Shown here: piece by piece, positions 15,194 through 20,370 of the stretch
How the letters are laid out: every line of letters begins with the position of its first letter
Position numbering within the stretch: position 1 is the stretch's first letter
From: Bacteroidales bacterium GP1
Lineage (GTDB): Bacteria > Bacteroidota > Bacteroidia > Bacteroidales > Muribaculaceae
Assembly: GCA_001701105.1 (NCBI GenBank)
Contig: DAAI01000059.1
Coordinates: forward strand, 4,907-25,276
Length of the DNA stretch: 20,370 nucleotides
Reading direction: 5' to 3'
Position numbers and translations under genes: made by a program
The notes under the pieces: generated by a model
Told to the model about the DNA's origin: nothing
Databases searched by the model: none
What the model saw: the letters and a program-made list of their open reading frames with translations, nothing else

Positions 15194-17674
15194 ATGAAAA
15201 ATAGATTATCAAAAAAGATTTTTGGTATCGTATATGGTGTGCTATTATCATCATTAGTAGCATCTTACGCTATTATGCCCGCTTTAGCTTCCAGCCCGTT
15301 TACGCGAATCGCCACAAGCGACAGGGGCGACGGAACGTATAATAATCCGGTGATATTCGGAGACTTCCCCGATCCTGACGTAATCCGGGTGGACGATACA
15401 TACTATATGATAACCACCACGATGCACATCTTCCCGGGAGCTACGATTCTAAAGTCGAAAGACCTTGTCAATTGGGAATATTGCGCGAATCCGCTGGAAC
15501 GTCTTGAGGCAACCGACCCCTATGATCTTGCAAACGGAAAGAGCCGTTATGGCCACGGCCAGTGGGCCACCTCTATGCAGTGGCACGACGGTAAGTTTTA
15601 TGTCCTGTTCCTGACTCTTGAAGAGGGAGGCTATCTGCTCACTGCCACAAATCCTGAAGGACCATGGACAAAGACAAAGCTGAAACAGGGATATTACGAC
15701 TGCGGCCTGATGTTTGAAGGGAATAAGAAGTATGTGGCCTATGGAATTAATGAAATCCATATCGCAGAGCTGGATGACAAATTCAACCCCATTCAGGACA
15801 AAGTTGTGACTAAAGGCACGCTCGATTCCGGAATGGAGGGGTGCCGTCTTTATAAAATAAACGGATATTATTATATCTATGCCACTTATCCCGGCTGGCC
15901 GGGGCGCCAGACAATCCATCGGTCGCAGAATATATGGGGTCCTTATGAGGAGAAGATGGTGCTTGCCGATGGCACGGCCACGCATCAGGGTGCGCTTGTA
16001 GAGACGAAGAGCGGCGACTGGTGGACTATCCTGTTCCGCGATAACGGTCCGTTGGGGCGTATGCCTTTCCTTTTGCCGGTGAAATGGGAAGGGGGATGGC
16101 CCGTGATCGGCACCAATGGTACGGCCGGGGATCATTATACCAAGCCCGTAGCCGGAACAGAACCCAAAGGATTGCCTACGAATGATCCTTTCCGGGAGGT
16201 GACTCTGGGCTTGCAATGGGGCTGGAATCATAATTCCGACCGGTTACGATGGTCGCTCACCGAGCGGCCCGGATGGCTCCGCCTACGCACTCCAAACATC
16301 ACCACCAATCCCTATGAGGCGCGTAATACCCTTACCCAGCGGGTGCTGGCGTATCATAACGACAAGGGTGCTTCCTATGGTACGGTTGCTATTGACATAT
16401 CCCATATGGCCGATGGCGACATCTGCGGATTCGGCCTGTTTCAAGACCCGCTCGCTTTCATCGGAGTCAAGATGAATGGCACAAGCAAGCATATCGTCTA
16501 TTATTCATCCTCCCTGACTTCAAAGACGGGCAAAGTGGAGCAATCAGGACCGTCCTTAAACGGAGATATTATCTATCTGCGAGCCGTGCCGGAGTTTTCC
16601 ACGGGTAAAGCAAAATTCTATTACAGCCTTGATAATTCCACTTACACCCGCTTCGGACCCGATTTCAAGATGGAATACGATCTATCGGTATTTACCGGTA
16701 ACAAATTCTCCATATTTAACTACGCCACGAAAGCTCTTGGGGGATATGTAGATGTCGACTGGTTCTCGACCGAGCCGGAGTTTACGGAAGAAAAGTTCTA
16801 TTCCGAGCCCTTCACGGGTCATGATAAAGATGCCTTGACTGCCACAGCCCTCTCCACCGATCTTGGTACGGACCCCTTCACCATGCTTACCGGAGATACA
16901 CGCACCGTCTCAGTAAAGGCAGCCTTCGCCGACGGCCATACCGAAGACGTCACGACTGCCATTACCGCTGCATCCTCCACTCCTTCCGCCGTCCTTGAGC
17001 GCGGGCGTCTGTCGGCCCTACAGGATGGTTTTTCTAACATCACCCTCAAATTTACCGATCCGCTCGGAGGAAAATGCAGCGCCACCGTGAAAGTGGAATC
17101 CACGATGTTCCCTCTTGTGGAGGGTCTGTTCAATCCGTGTATCTGGGAAAATGGCTGGTTCAATCCGGATACTCATGAGGTAAAGGTCGGCACATATGGA
17201 TTTGCAGGCTGGGAATATGGCGCCGGCATCAATATCTCTGACTATAAATATTGCGTGGCCAAGCTGGGAGGACCTGATACCGACCATCTTTCCTTCCGGA
17301 TTTTCGACACCGAAAGCTATTGGGCAGATTGTTGTATGGCCAATTTCGATAAAGATGGATACGCCTCTATAAAATTGTCGGACTTCGCATCCGATCAAGG
17401 CCGAAAGATGAATCCGGCTCATGTCTATCGCGTTGGCATATGGGGATTTGGAAATAACTCTTTTATCCTCGATAAAGTATATCTTACCAAATCCGATGAT
17501 TTCCATGATTCAGGAATCGGGGTAATTGTGACCGATGACGCATCCTCCCGCGTGGATGTCTATACGGCCACGGGTCTACTTATTCGCCGTAACGTAGAGC
17601 AGAGAGAGGCTGCAAAAGGTCTTCCGGCCGGCATCTACATCATCGGAAACCGCAAAATCCTCATTCACGACTAA
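15194..17674 (+). CDS. Secreted GH43 glycoside hydrolase (xylosidase/arabinofuranosidase type) with C-terminal accessory domains and sorting tail
   Basis: Predicted exo-acting enzyme on xylan or arabinan side chains; 826 aa from ATG 15194. The start is chosen because a signal peptide follows directly (MKNRLSKK, hydrophobic core, ALA cleavage site near residue 32). The five-bladed GH43 propeller spans about residues 45-320. Likely catalytic residues by family pattern are D60 (FPDPDV, base), D169 (YYDCGLMF) and E215 (GMEGCRLYK, acid). Next come a beta-sandwich like the GH43 C-terminal domain (about 335-540), an Ig-like domain (about 575-640) and a possible carbohydrate-binding beta-sandwich (about 645-770). 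The last ~40 residues (VDVYTATGLLIRRN, GLPAGIYII) resemble a type IX secretion sorting domain. No SusC/SusD or other polysaccharide-utilisation gene is adjacent. Substrate and subfamily are uncertain. Confidence 0.9.
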   Translation: MKNRLSKKIFGIVYGVLLSSLVASYAIMPALASSPFTRIATSDRGDGTYNNPVIFGDFPDPDVIRVDDTYYMITTTMHIFPGATILKSKDLVNWEYCANPLERLEATDPYDLANGKSRYGHGQWATSMQWHDGKFYVLFLTLEEGGYLLTATNPEGPWTKTKLKQGYYDCGLMFEGNKKYVAYGINEIHIAELDDKFNPIQDKVVTKGTLDSGMEGCRLYKINGYYYIYATYPGWPGRQTIHRSQNIWGPYEEKMVLADGTATHQGALVETKSGDWWTILFRDNGPLGRMPFLLPVKWEGGWPVIGTNGTAGDHYTKPVAGTEPKGLPTNDPFREVTLGLQWGWNHNSDRLRWSLTERPGWLRLRTPNITTNPYEARNTLTQRVLAYHNDKGASYGTVAIDISHMADGDICGFGLFQDPLAFIGVKMNGTSKHIVYYSSSLTSKTGKVEQSGPSLNGDIIYLRAVPEFSTGKAKFYYSLDNSTYTRFGPDFKMEYDLSVFTGNKFSIFNYATKALGGYVDVDWFSTEPEFTEEKFYSEPFTGHDKDALTATALSTDLGTDPFTMLTGDTRTVSVKAAFADGHTEDVTTAITAASSTPSAVLERGRLSALQDGFSNITLKFTDPLGGKCSATVKVESTMFPLVEGLFNPCIWENGWFNPDTHEVKVGTYGFAGWEYGAGINISDYKYCVAKLGGPDTDHLSFRIFDTESYWADCCMANFDKDGYASIKLSDFASDQGRKMNPAHVYRVGIWGFGNNSFILDKVYLTKSDDFHDSGIGVIVTDDASSRVDVYTATGLLIRRNVEQREAAKGLPAGIYIIGNRKILIHD

Positions 17675-17694
17675 CCGGAAACAACAACTATTGC

Positions 17695-17727
17695 AAAAAA
17701 AGCGGCTACATGGATGCCATGAGCCGC
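17695..17727 (-). terminator. Rho-independent terminator of the OmpA-domain gene
   Basis: GCGGCT-A-CATGG (17702-17713) pairs with CCATG-AGCCGC (17717-17727): 11 pairs, one bulged A and a 3-base loop. On the minus strand a run of seven T follows (17701-17695). It lies 28 bases after the OmpA-gene stop, in the gap where that gene converges on the GH43 gene. The plus-strand side lacks a T-run, but the hairpin may also slow GH43 transcription. Confidence 0.8.
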
Positions 17728-17755
17728 GTGATTTCATTAATCTATCAGGAGGAGA

Positions 17756-18502
17756 TTATTGAGCGTTTTGTATCATCTCCTTGGAGGCTGTGATATATAT
17801 TTCCACGCGCCTGTTCTGTGCCCGTCCTTCCGGAGTGGCGTTTGACACGATGGGATCTGCTTCTCCCTTTCCTATCGCCGTGAGCCGGCTTGCAGGAATA
17901 CCCAATTTCTCAAGATAGCTCACCACCGAATTTGCACGTTGCACTGAAAGCCGCTGATTCAATTCCTCGGTGCCGGTATTGTCGGTATATCCAATGACCG
18001 TGACATCCGTTTCCGGGAATTGCTTAAGATTGTAAGCCACTTTCGAGAGGGTCGCTTCCGCTGCAGGCGAAAGGGCTGCCGAACCGGTCTTGAAAAGCAC
18101 GCCGTTGCCCATCACGAGGCGTATAGCGTCAAGATTATTGCTATCCTTCACGGTCTGGATAATGATTGTCGTGTCGCGCTTGTTAGCCTGCTCCCTTATT
18201 GAGGCAAGCTCTTTCTCAAGCTCTTTTTTCTGTTGATCCATATGGTTGCCCACGAGCGCACCTGTTCCGGCACCCAACGCACCGCCGACAAGAGCTCCGA
18301 TCCATGTGCCTTTGCCGCCACCTATCAACGCACCTATTCCCGTACCGACTGCAGCGCCTATCGTGCCTCCGGCTGCCGCTCCCTGGCCTGTCTGGCTCAT
18401 GCCGTCCCATGTCTGCTTGATGCTCGTGCAGCTTCCTGCGCCTATCATGCTAAGGCAGACGGCAGCTATCAATACGCTTTTTGTAGATTTTCGAAAGTTC
18501 AT
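17756..18502 (-). CDS. OmpA-family lipoprotein with glycine-zipper domain (YiaD-like)
   Basis: Predicted outer-membrane lipoprotein that anchors to peptidoglycan; 248 aa. A signal peptide ends in MIGAGSC, with Cys25 as the likely lipidated residue; the box is loose, as often in Bacteroidetes. Residues about 40-86 are a glycine zipper (GGTIGAAVGTGIGALIGGG and repeats) able to insert in or pack against membrane. A short Lys/Glu-rich helix follows (87-110), then the OmpA C-terminal domain (about 130-243) with VIGYTDNTG and LNQRLSVQRANSVVSYL, which hold the Asp and Arg that bind diaminopimelate. This layout matches YiaD-type proteins. It starts 20 bases after the transporter gene stop, so both may share a transcript, and a strong terminator follows. 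Confidence 0.92.
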   Translation of the reverse strand: MNFRKSTKSVLIAAVCLSMIGAGSCTSIKQTWDGMSQTGQGAAAGGTIGAAVGTGIGALIGGGKGTWIGALVGGALGAGTGALVGNHMDQQKKELEKELASIREQANKRDTTIIIQTVKDSNNLDAIRLVMGNGVLFKTGSAALSPAAEATLSKVAYNLKQFPETDVTVIGYTDNTGTEELNQRLSVQRANSVVSYLEKLGIPASRLTAIGKGEADPIVSNATPEGRAQNRRVEIYITASKEMIQNAQ

Positions 18503-18522
18503 ATTTCAAAGTTTTTAATTAT

Positions 18523-19470
18523 TCAATTCTGTGACATCTTTTTCTGGCGTCGCCGTTTGCCTATGTCGGTAAGCACCATCCCGAATATAATTATTGCCAT
18601 CGCTATAACTTGAATCCAGTGAAGCCGTGCAAGTCCCATAAACACGCTCGCTATAGTGGCGACCACCGGAATCAGATATTGATAAATCGAGACGAGTTCC
18701 GGGCCGATATTCTTCAATGCGGGGCTTAGCAGGAAATATGCGAGGAAACTCGGGCATAAAAGGATGAATGCTGCTTCAAGCCATGGCGCCGCGGCGGAGG
18801 CGTGATACAAAGGCATCCCCTTGAAACTACCAAGCAGAAAGAGCGCCGGCACTGAGGCAAATAGAAATGTCCATCTCAGCATCGAGATTGGGCGGTAGGT
18901 ATGGCTCGGCCTCTCCGTAATCACGAGGTATATCGAATAGCACAAAGTCGAGGCGAGGGCTATCAGATTTCCCAAAAGACTATGATTCACGGATTTTGAA
19001 GGCCCACTTTTCAATATAATAATCAACGCGCCCGCAAAAGCCACGATTACTCCGAGATATTCCACAAGCGAGGGTCGCCTTTTCTGAAAAATCACCCCGA
19101 TAAGAATCACGAACACCGGAGGGAGAGTCATGATTATCGACACATCGATGGGGTTGGCATATTTCAAGGAGAGATTCAGCAGATAGATGAAGCAGAATAA
19201 ACCAACTGCCCCTCCCACTGCAAGACGCCACCAATCGCCGCGTGCAATTTTATCATTCTTTACGAATAATGAGCATATCCAGAATAAAATGCATGCTCCG
19301 AGCACCCTTACGGCCGTCACCGCGTCGGCCGACATCCATCCGGGCACGAGAGCCTTGACAACCGGAATGTTCACGCCCCAAAAGATGGTGGCAAGCAATA
19401 TACATAAGCTCCCCGCCAGGAATTTACCTCCCGACGACTTATCATTCGATTTCGTAACTTTTGTTTCCAT
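18523..19470 (-). CDS. EamA/DMT-superfamily transporter
   Basis: Inner-membrane transporter of the drug/metabolite superfamily with two EamA repeats; 315 aa. About ten hydrophobic helices are visible: the first begins at LAGSLCILLATIFWGVN, which carries the usual FWG-x-N signature, and the second repeat starts near LLGNLIALASTLCYSIYLV. The C-terminus is basic (GKRRRQKK), as expected for a cytoplasmic end. Proteins of this family export amino acids, metabolites or drugs; the sequence does not tell which. It is divergent from the TraB-family gene, with 162 bases between them, and is followed by the OmpA-type lipoprotein. No clear promoter of the TAnnTTTG type is seen on its side. Confidence 0.93.
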   Translation of the reverse strand: METKVTKSNDKSSGGKFLAGSLCILLATIFWGVNIPVVKALVPGWMSADAVTAVRVLGACILFWICSLFVKNDKIARGDWWRLAVGGAVGLFCFIYLLNLSLKYANPIDVSIIMTLPPVFVILIGVIFQKRRPSLVEYLGVIVAFAGALIIILKSGPSKSVNHSLLGNLIALASTLCYSIYLVITERPSHTYRPISMLRWTFLFASVPALFLLGSFKGMPLYHASAAAPWLEAAFILLCPSFLAYFLLSPALKNIGPELVSIYQYLIPVVATIASVFMGLARLHWIQVIAMAIIIFGMVLTDIGKRRRQKKMSQN

Positions 19471-19519
19471 AATTTATTAACACCTCGCATTAAACTAAGG
19501 TTGAGGAGGGATGTGGTGT

Positions 19520-19545
19520 ATTAACTATTGTTAATAAAGGTTAAT
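19520..19545. promoter_or_regulatory. Operator-like TTAA half-sites between the divergent genes
   Basis: ATTAAC (19520-19525) and GTTAAT (19530-19535) form a perfect inverted repeat with a 4-base spacer, and a further GTTAAT (19540-19545) follows exactly 10 bases after the second. They lie just upstream of the -33 element of the rightward promoter, a typical place for an activator or repressor site. Confidence 0.4.
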
Positions 19546-19547
19546 CA

Positions 19548-19579
19548 TTTGGCCAGTTCATACTAAAATCTTAATTTTG
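19548..19579 (+). promoter_or_regulatory. Bacteroidetes-type promoter for the TraB/GumN-family gene
   Basis: TTTG at 19548-19551, a 20-base spacer, and TAATTTTG at 19572-19579, an exact TAnnTTTG match. Transcription should start near 19586, about 47 bases before the start codon. Confidence 0.7.
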
Positions 19580-19580
19580 C

Positions 19581-19604
19581 AGTGTTGCACAACAGTACAA
19601 CACT
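19581..19604 (+). repeat. Inverted repeat at the predicted transcription start of the TraB/GumN-family gene
   Basis: AGTGTTG (19581-19587) and CAACACT (19598-19604) are perfect 7-base complements with a 10-base loop; inside, TGTTG and CAACA also pair over a 2-base centre. It overlaps the predicted start site, so it could act as an operator on DNA or a 5' hairpin on mRNA. Confidence 0.45.
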
Positions 19605-19632
19605 AATTTCGGGTTAAATAAATACAACGCAT

Positions 19633-20370
19633 ATGAAAAGAAACATCATCCTTAAGGCATTGGCGGCAGCCACCGCAATCCTTTTCAGCTTTGGCGCAGA
19701 GGCCCAGATTTTATGGAAAGTAGAGAAACAAGGGGGAGAGAAGACATCTTATATCCTCGGCACACATCATTTCGCCACTCTCGCCACAGTCGACAGCCTT
19801 CCGGGTCTCAACAATATCATTAATACAATCGACAAGCTCTACGGCGAAGTTGATATGCAGATTATGACAGATCCATCTGCCATGATGGCCATGCAGCAGA
19901 GCATGATGGCTCCAGCCGACAGTACTCTTGACAAAGTGCTTCTCCCGGCTCAACTCGACAGCCTGACAGCCTATTGGGACGAACTCACGGGAGGCAGCAT
20001 CCCCTTGGGAATGCTCTATGGCATGAAGCCGGCAGTCCTCAGCGCGCAGATCGCCGCCCTCGTCTCTCAGAAGACATTCCCGGGGCTCAACCCCATGGAG
20101 GGAATCGACATAACGATGCAGACACGCGCACGGGCAGCCGGCAAACCGGTGGAGGGTCTTGAAACGATGGATTTTCAGATCAACCTCCTTTATGGTCGTC
20201 CCATTGCCGAGCAGGCCGAGAACCTGATGTCGGCAATGCGTGAGAAAGGTGCCGAGGCCAATATGATAAAACTCTCGGAGGCATATAAGAACCATGACAT
20301 CGATACAATCCTCGCCGTAATGGAGGAGGAGGAATCAAAAGACCCCGGTTCGCTCGACCGAATCTTATTC
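19633..20370 (+). CDS. TraB/GumN-family secreted protein (3' end cut off by the window edge)
   Basis: Reading from ATG 19633 gives 246 open codons to the last base with no stop. A signal peptide is clear: MKRNIILK, a hydrophobic core, and cleavage after AEA at about residue 24. The mature part starts with ILWKVEK and contains YILGTHHFA, the conserved GTxH motif of the family, then Met-rich sequence (MMAMQQSMM), GMKPAVLSAQI, NPMEGIDITM, and the KPVEGLETMDFQ motif. TraB/GumN proteins such as YbaP are about 270-300 aa and are thought to be metal-dependent, Tiki-like proteases; that activity is inferred from the family only. About 40-50 residues should lie beyond the edge. It has its own promoter and is divergent from the EamA transporter. 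Confidence 0.92.
   Translation, partial: MKRNIILKALAAATAILFSFGAEAQILWKVEKQGGEKTSYILGTHHFATLATVDSLPGLNNIINTIDKLYGEVDMQIMTDPSAMMAMQQSMMAPADSTLDKVLLPAQLDSLTAYWDELTGGSIPLGMLYGMKPAVLSAQIAALVSQKTFPGLNPMEGIDITMQTRARAAGKPVEGLETMDFQINLLYGRPIAEQAENLMSAMREKGAEANMIKLSEAYKNHDIDTILAVMEEEESKDPGSLDRILF

Overview
The window looks like chromosomal DNA from a Bacteroidales bacterium, most likely a Muribaculaceae-like gut lineage (this is inference). The signs are a Bacteroidetes-type MraY with a long extra loop, an m-DAP-type MurE, promoters matching the Bacteroidetes pattern (TTTG, about 20 bases, TAnnTTTG), few strong Shine-Dalgarno sites, a secreted glycosidase ending in a type IX-like sorting tail, and a YbeY with the variant metal motif common in this phylum.

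Bases 1-8881 (minus strand) are the division and cell wall (dcw) cluster, transcribed right to left: rsmH, ftsL, ftsI, murE, mraY, murD, ftsW. Genes are packed with 4-base ATGA overlaps (rsmH/ftsL, ftsL/ftsI) or gaps of 2-27 bases, so this is surely one operon. ftsW runs off the left edge. mraZ, the usual first gene, is absent. The ftsI frame is broken by an indel at a C4 run near 6311-6321; the second half, including KTG and a PASTA domain, is otherwise intact.

Bases 8882-9325 are an AT-rich divergent spacer. It carries a good promoter and a hairpin leader for the rightward genes.

Bases 9326-17674 (plus strand) hold ybeY and mnmG, then a perfect 16-base palindrome matching the ParB site parS, then apt, a uvrC with a roughly 75-residue N-terminal extension, an unrecognised two-helix membrane protein, and a GH43 glycosidase with its own promoter. 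The first genes serve rRNA maturation, tRNA wobble modification, purine salvage and nucleotide excision repair. The parS site suggests the segment lies in the origin-proximal half of the chromosome.

Bases 17756-19470 (minus) hold an OmpA-domain glycine-zipper lipoprotein with a strong terminator and, upstream of it, an EamA/DMT transporter. From 19633 a TraB/GumN-family secreted protein with its own promoter runs off the right edge.

I found no CRISPR array, tRNA, rRNA, insertion sequence or phage gene. Most of the window is core genome. The best candidates for a second look are the parS site, the ftsI frameshift, the ybeY leader, the UvrC extension and the hypothetical membrane protein.
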